A stretch of DNA of 64,000 nucleotides, from NCBI GenBank assembly GCA_023213395.1, contig CM041465.1, positions 84,203,741 through 84,267,740 on the forward strand, in the 5' to 3' direction. Below are positions 23,608 to 33,825 of the stretch, one piece after another; the first letter of the stretch is position 1, and every line of letters starts with the position of its first letter. This stretch comes from Cycas panzhihuaensis. Lineage: Eukaryota; Cycadophyta. The position numbers and the translations under genes were made by a program. The notes beneath the pieces were generated by a model that ran no database searches, was not told the DNA's origin, and saw only the letters and a list, made by a program, of their open reading frames with translations.

Positions 23608-26226
23608 ATGGAGGGATCTCTTTCAGATTGGGCATACCACGCCTACGTGTTCGATTCCTTAGAGTCATCCACTTCCTTCTAAGGGCCCACCCAAGGAAGT
23701 GAAGACCCCATTTATTATCTGGGTGACCAACTGCACCTGAAATCTCATCATTCCTCTACTCATGGAGTAGAATCGACATCTCCTTTGGAGTTTCTCCATT
23801 CCCATGGCTATTCTCATGAGGATCACCCTGTAGGATCTACTTCGTATGAAGCCCCTTCCACCTCATATGATCAAGAAGATACCCTTCCCACTGATGTAGT
23901 AGAAGCTTTGAGCCAATGCTTCCAAGCTGCATGTCTCTAACCACACCCAAAGTGGTTTGAGGAGGTCTTGCGAAGCATTGCGCCACCTTCATCTACATCC
24001 CCTTCACCTGGCTCATCTTGTTCAACTACTTTACCCACTATGAGCCTACCTTTCACATATTCTTCTTCTCCCCATGGTGAATGTTCCTTGGGGACCACTC
24101 AAGGCATGTCATCTTCCTAACTCAGGTTGAGCATGCCCCTGGCTAGTCAAACCATTAGTCCTCCTCCTACTATCATTTATCCTCCTACTAGATTTAGGGG
24201 ACCCATATGTCCCCCTACTTCTAGCCACATGGGGTTCGCCCCCATGTAATCCCAACAGCAACCTAAGGACCCTTCTTTCTACCTACCTCCTGGTTACACT
24301 ACGCAACCGTGGGGGCATAATAAAGGGAATTCCTTACCTACTTATGGGGTGGACCCTCTGCATCCTTATGGGGTCTCACCACCCATGGGTGGCCCATATG
24401 GGCAAAATCTAGTCCCTCATCCCCCTTGTCTACCATCTTATATGGCACCCTACATTATGCCTTCACAAGGAGGGCCAATTCCTTCCCAAGGCACTTTACC
24501 TTAAGCTCCTTTTCAATAAGGAGCACTCTCTTTAGGAGGGATGGGTACATCATACCTATATGCTCCCATGTAGGTTTCTTTGAATGTGGGATTTGCGCCT
24601 CTTCACCATGTGGTAGGAGGACAACATCCCCTTTTGAACTAAACCCTCCAAGGAGGATTTGGCCAAACCTACCCCCCGTCATTTCTGGCATCTATTGACT
24701 CCATGGTCCAATCAAGGGTGCATCCGTTTATGGACTATCGGCCAACCCCATTATCCGTTGAGGCACTAAGGACTAACTTATTGCCTCATCTCCCTAAAGT
24801 CCCTAAATTCAATAGGACTTCGTTGCAAGACCCGGTAGAGCATGTTCGTAGCTTCTCTATGGCATGCATTGATTATTAGGCTTACGACCACATCCTCATG
24901 AAACTATTTCTGTGGTCTCTTCAAGGCGATGCCCTTAAATGGTTTTATCACCTACCTGCACATTCTATCTTCTCATTCCAATAGCTTGTAGATGAGTTCG
25001 TCAACTATTTTGACGTGACTCGCTTATTTGAGAGTGGAATGAAATCCCTTCTATCGCTTAAACAAGGCCACAATGATATGAATCATGACTTTGTGTAGCA
25101 TTTATATGACATTCTTCACTCCACTAAGGCTACTCTACCTGAGGAGTTGAAGAGGGACCTTTTTGTTAATGCCCTTCATCCAGAAGTTCACGTAGAAGTC
25201 CTCAAGATGGGGGCGACTATGTGTGACTCCACTATAGAGAAGTGCTTTGCACTCGAGGCCATTGAGATCCAGGCTGGACTCAAGAAACCTCTAAAGTCCT
25301 CACAGCAACATGAGGCACCACCACTATCAAAAGAAACCAAAACTTAACAACCCACTAAGTCTTCTTCCCATTCTACCGAGAAGACCCTAGACCCTCTTAC
25401 TTTAGTTATACGTTCATTTGAACATATAATGAAGGAGCTGAAACTCCAAACTCCTTCATCTCCTATGTCTAACAAGCCAGTTCACTAGGCTTCACAAGCT
25501 GCTCCTTCTAAGAGTAGTAATACCCAGTCCTCTCAAGCGAGGAAACCTGACTCCTTCCTTAAGAAGAAGTGGTGCTCCATCCATGGGGAGTTCTTCCATG
25601 ATGATTCATAGTGTCAGGTGTAGCATCCTAAGGCTACCCCACAATATGACTCTTATTCAAAACGAGCATCTAGACCCAACCTAGATCAGCTTGTTCATAA
25701 AGATTCCTTCCCCAAACATGGGGAACGTGATCACAACCCCCAACAAAAGAATAACCAAAACTGAGGGAGGTCTCCTAACCCTCGCTCTTCTTAAGACAAA
25801 GGGAGGGGTGTGAGAAATCTATCCTCTTCTTCAGGTTCTCCTAACCAACATACCCTATCACTTTCACGATCCTAGAATAAGGGAAAGAAGGTTATCCAGT
25901 TGCTTGAGACCACCCCACAGTATGCCTTAACCCAGTCTCAAGTGATCAAAGAGGTGAATAATGCCTCTTTGTCCACATCTCATCCTCACCCTCTTCTAGA
26001 AACTTCTGTTCCAGAAGCCCCCGCACTTCCCAAGACCATTCCTCTGTACCCCAGTCATTATGACTTTCAAAGGGCCCTTCTCTAACCCACTGTGAAGGGG
26101 AAGCCTTTCTCGGTCGTTGATGAGCTCCATACCGTGGATATCAGAATGTCCATAATGGATGTCTTGAGGAGCTACCCTGAACAATGTATATTTCTCTTAG
26201 AGGCCTTAAGATTAGGTGACGTGCTT
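23608..26226 (+). pseudogene. gag: GypA gag remnant
   Basis: Gag starts at ATG 23608 (MEGSLSDWAYHAYV). A long N-terminal region rich in Pro, Ser, Gly and Tyr (to about 24700) precedes the capsid-like part. That part is marked by DALKWFYHLPAHSIFSF near 24930-24980 and LKRDLFVNALHPEVHVEVLK near 25147-25206. Near 25570-25615 the motif WCSIHGEFFHDDS then C matches the C-x2-H...H-D-T-x2-C zinc motif of Tat Gag. Stops are frequent, mostly TAG or TAA where GypB or GypC keep Trp or Gln. The frame continues into the protease, split by CopC at 26226. Confidence 0.8.
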
Positions 26227-26861
26227 TGTTGGGTATTGTGACAATAATTATAGCCCTAAAATTATGGCTTGTTTTCGGCGCGGTTTCCCCCCCTAATCTT
26301 TCTTGGGGGGTTCCAAGGGGGGCAGGAGCCCCCCTTAGCCGGGGGATGTGGGGGGTGGAACGCCCCCCACTAGGAGGGGGTTCGGGGGCGATAGCCCCCA
26401 ACCTAAAAAATTGACCATATAAACCTTATTAAAGTGTAAAGAGAATTAGGGCCGTACAATAAAAATACCCTAGATTCTATGGTTCAGATTTTAGGTCTTA
26501 GATGTCCTCTCATGTAGCCTGTTTTAGGGATTTTCTTATTATGTTGTAATGTTATGCAATGTACTGTGAAGAGGGCAGTGGCTGATTATTGTTCCAGAGA
26601 GCACTCTGTATCTGTGATGTACTATTTTCTCCATTCTGCAGTAATAAAGATCGCTACCTTTCCTGTATGGATGTTTCCCTAGCACACTGTTAGGGTTTTA
26701 CCACATTATATTGAGTGCACATGTGATGTTTGGATTTCATTGTCTTGTTACTGTATAATCTCTGGTTTTAAGAACTTGCATGTAATTTGTATATTTCATT
26801 TCTGTAACTAGTTGTAAGAAAGTAATAGATCTTGGTGGATGTTAGAGGGTTGAACTCAACA
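26227..26861 (+). repeat. CopC 5' LTR (about 635 bp)
   Basis: It starts TGTTGGG and ends CTCAACA, the usual copia termini. Positions 26390-26850 match 28480-28955 of the 3' LTR. It contains a cluster of G-run/C-run hairpins at 26285-26400. Confidence 0.9.
26285..26400. repeat. Cluster of G/C-run hairpins in the CopC LTR
   Basis: Several short palindromes follow each other: GGGGGGCAGGAGCCCCCC, GGGGGGTGGAACGCCCCCC and GGGGGCGATAGCCCCC, preceded by a C-run/G-run pair. Each is a perfect 5-6 bp G/C stem with a small loop. Only the last is left in the truncated 3' LTR. Confidence 0.85.
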
Positions 26862-26863
26862 AG

Positions 26864-26876
26864 TGGTATCAGAGCC
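26864..26876 (+). promoter_or_regulatory. CopC primer-binding site (tRNA-iMet)
   Basis: TGGTATCAGAGCC lies two bases after the LTR end and is the intact complement of the plant initiator-Met tRNA 3' end. Confidence 0.95.
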
Positions 26877-26933
26877 ACTCTTTTTCTTACAATGAGTTTG
26901 TGAAGGTTTTTGGTGTTGACTTTTCTACACCAA

Positions 26934-27734
26934 ATGGCGAAACTGGCGAATGTAAAGTTTGAGGTGGAGAAATTCAATGGCAAGAATAACTTCAAGTTGT
27001 AGAAGCTAAAAGCATACGATATTCTTGTATAGCAGGGTTTGTACAAAGCCCTTGCAGGAAAATCGAAGAAACCCACAGGAATGGACGATGATGAATGGGA
27101 TGATTTAGATAAAAAGGCACTTAGCACAATACAATTCTGCTTGGCAGATGAAGTTTTGTTTAACATCGCAGGGGAGCAGACAGTAGTAGGATTATGGACC
27201 TGGTTGGAAGGCCTGTATATGACCAAATCAATAACGAACCAAATCTACCTAAAGAGGCAACTGTACTCATTACGGATGAAGGAAGGTACAAAAATTACTG
27301 ACCATTTAAATGTTTTCAATACTCTTATTTTCCAATTGACTAGTATTGATGTTAAAATTGAGGATGAAGACAAGGCAGTTACCCTATTATGCTCATTACC
27401 TGAATCCTGGGATAATATTGTCACCTCAATCAGTTTTAGCACTACAGATGAATTGGAATATGACTCTGTTGTGAGTGCTTTGCTAATGGAAGAAGTGTGG
27501 AGGAAGTCTAGTCTTGAAACCTCCACACCAGAAGCCATGACAGTAAGGGGTAGAATGTTTGAGAGAGGACAAAACTCTAGGGATACATCGAGATCCAAGT
27601 CAAAGAGCAAAAAGAGTAAGCTCAGGTGTTGGCATTGTAATAAGACCGATCACCTCAAGAAGGATTGTTACAAAGGAAGGAGTTCGAGAAAAGGAAGATC
27701 CTGCCAAGGAGGCAAATCAGGTGGAGTTGAATGA
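26934..27734 (+). pseudogene. gag: CopC gag
   Basis: The ATG at 26934 opens MAKLANVKFEVEKFNGKNNF, a typical TNT1-like copia Gag start. Two TAG codons at about 27000 and 27030 replace Trp and Gln positions. From there the frame is open for 231 residues, with DKKALSTIQFCLADEVLFNI, LYSLRMKEGTKITDHLNVFN and VTLLCSLPESWDNIVTSI. The zinc knuckle CWHCNKTDHLKKDC (about 27628-27669) has intact C-x2-C-x4-H-x4-C spacing. A frameshift near 27680-27730 separates it from the protease frame. Confidence 0.9.
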
Positions 27735-28161
27735 AGGTATGGATGATGATGTCTTGGTTGCTTGTAATGTTTCTCATTATCACCATGACTGGTTACTAGA
27801 TTCAGGTGCTTCACACCACATGTGTCCACACAGGAGTTGGTTCTCATCATACCAACCTCTTGATGGTGGTGATGTGCTTATGGGAAATGAAGTTTCTTAT
27901 AAGACAGTGGGCATTGGTAGTGTCAGAATTAAGATGTTCGATGGGGTAGTCAGAATATTAACTGAGGTTAGACATGTACCTAATTTGAAAAGGAACCTGA
28001 TTTCCTTAAGTGAATTAGATTTAAGTGGTTTTAAGCATACAGGTCATGAAGGAGTCCTAAAAGTGTCAAAGGGCACCTTGGTTATTATGAAAGCCTTAAA
28101 GAGAGGAAATCTTTATATTTTAGTGGAAAGTACAGATGTCAACCAAGTAGCTATAGCGTAA
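27700..28161 (+). pseudogene. CopC protease
   Basis: In the +1 frame relative to gag, HDWLLDSGASHHMCPHRSWF (about 27787-27846) holds an intact D-S-G active site. VRHVPNLKRNLISLSELDLS near 27970-28030 is the copia block downstream of the protease. The frame stays open to a stop at 28161. Of all proteases in the window this is among the best preserved. Confidence 0.85.
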
Positions 28162-28475
28162 AAGACTGTAGAAGATCCTGCTCAGCTATGGCATCAAAGA
28201 CTTGGGCACATGAGTGAGAAAGGACTTAAGGTGCTGATAAACCGTAAGTGACTTCCTAACTTGCGACTTCGGTTGGCTTTACGTAAACATTATGTTTTGG
28301 AAAGCGATGTAGACTCAGGTTTAAAGTAGGGAGTCACACTAGTAAAGGCATTCTAGATTACATACATTCAGATGTATGGGGACTAGCCCCTAAAATATCT
28401 TGTGGAGGATCATTGTATTTTGTCATATTTATAGATGATTACTCCAGGAAGGTATGGGTCTATTTTTTGAAAAGA
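28162..28475 (+). pseudogene. CopC integrase N-terminal fragment
   Basis: LWHQRLGHMSEKGLKVL near 28178-28230 is the GAG-pre-integrase zinc region. After frameshifts, DYIHSDVWGLAPKISCGGSL (first catalytic Asp) and FIDDYSRKVWVYFLKRG follow. The sequence then runs without a break into LTR sequence at about 28475, so the second Asp, the Glu and all of RT and RNase H are missing. Confidence 0.85.
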
Positions 28476-28970
28476 GGGAGTTCAGGGGTGATAGCCCCCG
28501 ACCCAAAAAATTGACCATGTAAACCTTATTAAAGTGTAAAGAGAATCAGGGTTGTACAATGAAAATACCCTAGATTCTACGGTTGAGATTTTAGGTCTTG
28601 GATGTCCTCTCATGTAGCCCGTTTTAGGGCTTTTCTTATTATGTTGTAATGTTATGCAATGTACTGTGAAGAGGGCGGCAGCTGATTGTTGTTCGAGAGA
28701 GCACTCTATATCTGTGATGTACTATTTTCTCCATTTTGCAGTAATAAAGATTGCTACCTTTCCTGTGTGGATGTTTCCCTAGCATACTGCTAGGGTTTTA
28801 CCATGTTACATCAGGTGCACATGTGATGTTTGGCTTTCATTGTCTGGTTACTATATAATCTCTGGTTTTAAGAACTTGCATGTAATTTATATGTTTCATT
28901 TTTGTAACTAGTTGTAAGAAAGTAATAGATCTTGGTGGCTATTAGAGGGTTGGACCTTCTATTCTTAACA
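28476..28970 (+). repeat. CopC 3' LTR, 5'-truncated
   Basis: It matches the 5' LTR from its last hairpin to the end and ends TTAACA at 28970. Its last 30 bp differ from the 5' LTR, with about 9 extra bases. Many differences from the 5' copy show that the insertion is not recent. Confidence 0.85.
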
Positions 28971-29420
28971 CGCTCGTTCATGCCTTGGGAGTCACCCTGA
29001 GTTGTGAGCCTGTCATCTCCTTTGATCCAAAGGATCTTCCCCCTACTAGTGAAAGGGAGTGCCAATGGTACTTCCCTTTCACTATTACCATCGATACTCT
29101 AGATTGTACTTTATAAAAAACCATTGTCGATAATGGTTCTTCCATTAATGCCATGCCCTTGCGTGTTATGCAAGAGCTTGACATATCAGCTTTAGAACCG
29201 GTTCCATGGTGGTGCCAAGGCTATGGTGGTAGCGAAAATACACCCTTGGGATCAGTGTCTATCCTGCTTACTCTTGAAGACAAGACTATCCTCACTGATA
29301 TTATAGTCCTTGATGTTGATGTCGACTATAATCTATTATTGGGATGCCTATGGCTCGATCAGATAGGAGTCGTGTGTTTATCCTGTTGGGGGGAACTTAA
29401 ATTTATCCATAAAGGGTGAA
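28971..29420 (+). pseudogene. GypA protease remnant
   Basis: The frame resumes from before CopC: EPVISFDPKDLP and then TIVDNGSSINAMPLRVMQEL (about 29117-29178). D-N-G-S replaces the usual D-T/S-G-S and is the same in all three gypsy copies. The fold continues as GSVSILLTLEDKTILTDIIV and DVDYNLLLGCLWLDQ. There is one stop just before the active-site block and a stop at 29419. Confidence 0.8.
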
Positions 29421-30420
29421 TGAGAGTTGTCTCTTGGGAGCTCCCTCCTATCAAATAACCACGTCAATCCTGTCAAGTGTCTCATGGCCAAATGAAAGGC
29501 AATAAAGGCCTTTCTACCCATACCTCTATTTGTTCTATTGACATCCCTAACTCATCTATTTTAGAAGAAGAGCCTTCATCCTCTTCTTCCAACCTCACAC
29601 AGTTCACTCCTATTGTTGTCGGAAGTTACGGGTACCTTTCCATACTTAGTGATGATGAGTTTGATGGTGAGGATGAGAACCTCCCTCACCCTGTTTCCCT
29701 TCTAGGCATGAGTAGGGGGTATCTTCTTCATTCTAGATCCCACTCTAGAACCCTTACAGTTAGAGAAACTAGTTCCTCCCTTGTATCTCATGTTATTACC
29801 CCTATTGATCAGGTGCTCCTTGAGTCTTCCCCTTCGTTACCACACATATGTAATGAAGTTGGGGAGCCTCCTCTCGTCCCTTATAACGGGCCTTTTTCTG
29901 GCCCTTCCAAGGAGTTTGTCGGGAATGTCAAGCGGCGTGACGACTACCATGGTCCCGCCATCTCTACTTCCTTTCACCCTTCATCTTCTCGAAGTGTGGT
30001 CATCCATGGGGTGGACTACTTTGAGATCGATGAAGCCCTTCTTGAGCACTTAGCGGGCTCTGCACCCAACCTTCCTTCTGGTCACCATAGGCTTGGTTAT
30101 CAAAAGGTCTTGGCTATTGGGTCTTCTCTTGCTGACCTAACTCCATCCCCTATTCCATCTCTTCCTGTTAATTGAGCCCCCCTCCAATTTGAGGAGGGGA
30201 ATACCATGTGCATGGGGGCAACTTGGGACATAGTCCTTGCCCTAGGCAAAGTCATTAAGGTAGGGGAAAAATGATCTCTTGATAAAGTGAAGGAGTATGC
30301 CCTTTTGTTCCAGGATTTTCAGGATATTTTTGCGTGGGACTACTCTGATATAAAGGGAATCGATCCTTCAATCATGACCCACAACCTTACTACCATTCCT
30401 GGCACTTACCCTATGCATTA
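29421..30420 (+). pseudogene. GypA protease-RT linker
   Basis: An open piece of 232 residues (29477-30175) is rich in Ser, Pro and acidic residues, with GVDYFEIDEALLEHLAGSAP and GHHRLGYQKVLAIGSS near its end. After a stop it continues to DIFAWDYSDIKGIDPSIMTHNL-like sequence (about 30325-30390), the conserved lead-in to Tat RT. The same linker occurs in GypB and GypC and has no known domain. Confidence 0.7.
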
Positions 30421-31130
30421 GAAGTAACATCCTCTTCATCCTAAGGTCTCAACTTCTATTAAAATAGAAGTTGGGAAACTCCTCAATGTAGGATTGATCA
30501 CTTCCATTGACTATCCTAAATGGGTATCTAACATTGTCCCTATTGCTAAAAAGAATGTGATAATTCGAATATGTATTGATTTCTGTGATATCAATAACGC
30601 ATGTCCTAAGGACAATTTTCCACTTCCTTTTATTAATCAGATCATCGATCAAACTGTCGATTTCAAAGTTATGTCCTTAGTGGATGGCTTTTCTGGTTAT
30701 AACTAAATTTAAATCTCTCCTAAAGACCATCACAAGATGGCCTTCACCACTCCGTGGGGTACTTTCTCCTATAAGGCGATGCCTTTCAGACTCAAGAATG
30801 CAGGCACCACTTATCAAAGGGCAATGCAATTCATTTTTCATGATCTCATCAATAAATCCTTAGAGGTCTTCATGGAGGACATGATGGGTCTCTCACGTGT
30901 TAGAGCCCATCACCTTGTCAATTTGTGGGCCATCTTTGCATGATGTCGCAAATACCATGTAAGCCTCAATCCTCTTAAATGTGTGTTTGTTGTGACTGCT
31001 GGCAAACTCCTTGGTTTCCTTATGTCAAAGCAAGGAATCCAAATCGACCCTGATAAAGTCAAGGCCATCCTTGACATGCCACCTCCTAAAACCCAATGGA
31101 AAATTAAGTCATTTTTAGGTGGGCTTGGTT
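30421..31130 (+). pseudogene. GypA reverse transcriptase remnant
   Basis: RT copies the element RNA into DNA. Motifs in order are WVSNIVPIAKKN, CIDFCDINNACPKDNFPLPF, VMSLVDGFSGYN (first catalytic Asp), FSYKAMPFRLKNAGTTYQRA and VFMEDMMGLSR (30870-30900). The last is the catalytic box, normally Y-x-D-D; here it is F-M-E-D, so one catalytic Asp is lost. KLLGFLMSKQGIQIDPDKVK follows. There are three or more stops. The F in the first box position is shared by the other copies and so is ancestral. Confidence 0.85.
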
Positions 31131-31790
31131 TCTTCAGGTGTTTTTTGGCAAACTTCGCTATAAACACCAAACTACTCGCTAAACTATTAAAGAAGGGGGC
31201 CCAGTTTGTTTGGTCTTCCAAGGCCCAACAAGCCTTCAAAGAACTTAAAGAAGCTCTCACTTCTGCCATGACATTGGTGTCACCCCTCTTTGATAGGCCC
31301 TTCATCCTGTATACTTCAACAACCAATGAGTCACTGGGTGCCATCTTTGCCCAGGAGGATGATTCAGGAGCCAAGAGTGATATTTACTTCATTAGTCACA
31401 CCCTCGTGGCTATTGAACTCAACTACTCCCCTGTAGAGAAAGAATGCCTCTCCTTGGTATACACAACCAAGAAGTTTGGATATCATTTGCTTAGAAATAC
31501 TACTCAGGTGATCGTTCAATCCAATTCCCTGTGCTATTTGCTTACCTGACCTGACTTGACAAGTAGGACTGGTAAGTGGGCCATCCTCCTTCAAGAGTTT
31601 GATCTTCACACTGTTAATAGGAAATCAAAGAAGGGGATGGTAGTCACCAAGTAGCTCACTAACACTCCTATCGCGAACCCTTTGGACCTTCTTGTTGATG
31701 ACTCTCTTCTTGATGAACCTATCTTAGCCATTCAGGACCTCCTTCCTCATACGCTTATTGATAGCGAGTGGTATGGGGACATCATGTAAT
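31131..31790 (+). pseudogene. GypA RNase H (first, gypsy type) remnant
   Basis: AQQAFKELKEALTSAMTLVS, FILYTSTTNESLGAIFAQ (about 31300-31355) and SPVEKECLSLVYTTKKFGYH are the usual gypsy RNase H blocks. At the place of the first catalytic Asp (normally T-D-A-S) the sequence reads T-S. The same change is present in GypB and GypC. The frame is open over 983 to 1549 (relative to 30000) and ends at a stop within the domain. Confidence 0.8.
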
Positions 31791-33011
31791 ATCTCACTCA
31801 ACAACAGCATCGCCCTAACACTAGCGATAAAGTTAGGTCTCGTATTCAGGCAATTGCCAGATAGTACTTTCTTATGGGTGAGATATTATACAAGAGATCC
31901 TTTGACGGGATCCTTCTTCACTACGTCGCCCCTGACGAAGCGGACTAGATACTCTATGAATGCCACCACAGCATTTGTGGGGGCCACTTTGGGGGCTAAT
32001 CCATAGCCTAAAGGATCCTCCGTATGGGATATTATTGGTTGTCCCTCTTTAAGGATGCCCATGCTTACGCCTTTAGATGTTAGTAATGCCAAGAGCATGC
32101 CAACATCACTCGCTTGCCTTCTGAGGCTCTCCACCCTATTATATCTCCATGGCCCTTCTCCCAATGGGGGTTGGACCTCATTGGAGCCATAACTCCATTC
32201 TCTTCATTACAGCACAAGTTTATCTTGACTGCTATGGAGTACTTTACTAAATGGCTGGAAGCCACTCCTTTGACTACCACTCCTAGTAAGATGATAGCCA
32301 CCTTCGTCTACCAGCATATCATCTACCGCTTCGGTGTTCCCAATGTCCTAATCACGGATAACGAAACTCCTTTTTGCAATAAGGAGATGGATGAGCCTTG
32401 TAAGAGATTCCACATTTCTCATAAAACTTCCTCTCCTTACTATCCCTAGGCTAATGGCAAGGTCAAATCATTTAATAAAACTCTCATAAATATCCTAAAG
32501 AAAATCGTCACCCAATCTTAAAGAGATTGGCACCTCTAGCTCTCTTCTGCCTTATGGGCATATCACACGTCTATTCATATGGCTACGAGAATGACTTCTT
32601 TCTCCTTAGTGTATGGGACAGAGGTGGTTCTCCCAATGGAAGTGGAGATTCCTTTTCTACGGTTCCCTCTCTGAGGTCTTGTCAACGAGGAGTCTATCCG
32701 CTAGGCTTACCTCTTAGACCTTGAGGCCTTGGATTAGAAACGCTTGGCCACATACCAAGCCAAACTCGCCTCTAAGGTAGGGCATGAAGGACTTATGATA
32801 AAAACCTTCATTCCCATCCTTTACATCCCAGGGATCATGTCCTCAAGATGGAATATCTCCACGATTGCCTGACCAAATTCAGACCCAAATGGGTTGGCCC
32901 TTTTGTTGTCCTCGAGAGTCTTGGGATTGGCAGTTATAGGATCACCACCTTAGAGGGCCTCAAATTTGAGGAGGATATGAATAGTGAATTCCTTAATAAA
33001 TTCTATGCGTG
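31791..33011 (+). pseudogene. GypA integrase remnant
   Basis: A zinc region with HHSICGGHFGG is visible near 31970. PWPFSQWGLDLIGAITPFSS (about 32150-32208) carries the first catalytic Asp, VLITDNETPFCNKEMDE (about 32347-32397) the second. Where the Glu is expected the read is GKVKSFNKTL, so Glu is replaced by Lys. The C-terminal domain ends KFYA and a stop at 33011. There are many stops and frameshifts, especially after 32450. Confidence 0.8.
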
Positions 33012-33825
33012 ACTATGTCACCCTCTTCTTTGTGCTCTAAAATGAGCTTAAACTACCATCCTAGGCACATCCCCATTCCCCCTAGCCATAGGTGGAATGG
33101 CGGCTAAGGGTGCCCCTGTGCTTCTTTTGGGTTCCTCCAATGGAACCTCTCATCCCCCTTTCTTTGGGGGTCTTGTCCTCCTATTTAGGTGTATTCTCCC
33201 AATCGCTCTCAGGTTTGGGTACATTTCCCTGACTAGGATGGCACGTGAAGTATTATTACTTCCCCTCCGCTAATGCTTCCTTTGCATATGTCACTATGCT
33301 CCCATGTAGACATGTATACTGCCCTACTTCATAGCCTCACATATGTCTATCATCGATGCTCATGGTGATCATGCATACGCCTGCTAGGTGTGTGGCCTTA
33401 CATGAAAGGAAGTATGTGTGACTCAAACAAATCTCATAAAACAAACCATGTGATAAATAACTCAAACATCATGATCCATATGTCCTTATGCATGTACACA
33501 TACTCTCACATCATGTATACATACATACACATAAAAATAAATCCAATACTAATCCATCATCATATGTCATCACATACATATCAACATATACCAAATGGGG
33601 TACCAACATCCCCGTCTATATACATAAAATAATCAACATGTGTCATATCATATAAATGGTATGGTACATCATCCATGGGAAGCTAAAATCCTTATAGGGA
33701 AGAGTACAATCATGTGGCAACATATGGTGACTCCCTAAAGGTTCACTGCTTTCCCCTATCTAATAAAAACTACTATACCCTGCTCTATTACTACCCCACT
33801 CCTGGGGTATCATCTCCTGGTCGAT
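33012..33825 (+). other. Spacer after GypA integrase
   Basis: One copy of the unit that is repeated four times in GypC (GAGCTTAAACTACCATCCT at about 33041) is found here. A low-complexity stretch rich in ACATA and CATATG follows at 33440-33660. GypC has a similar spacer at 52700-53290. No coding pattern was recognised. Confidence 0.6.

Larger units (their letters stand above)
26227..28970 (+). mobile_element. CopC: deleted copia inserted in GypA
   Basis: A copia element with a full 5' LTR, primer-binding site, gag, protease and part of integrase, then a truncated 3' LTR. The flanks are TGCTT (26222-26226) and CGCTC (28971-28975), compatible with a 5-bp target duplication altered by two C-to-T changes. 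The GypA reading resumes exactly after it (GTTCATGCCTTGGGAGTCAC). RT, RNase H and the start of the 3' LTR are lost in one deletion at about 28475. Confidence 0.9.

Noticed and set aside
26141-26414. Overlapping Gly/Pro-rich open frames on both strands
   Set aside because: They are translations of the G/C-run hairpins of the CopC LTR.
33440-33660. ACATA-rich stretch as a satellite or origin
   Set aside because: It is irregular low-complexity DNA found at the same place in GypC, with no fixed unit.
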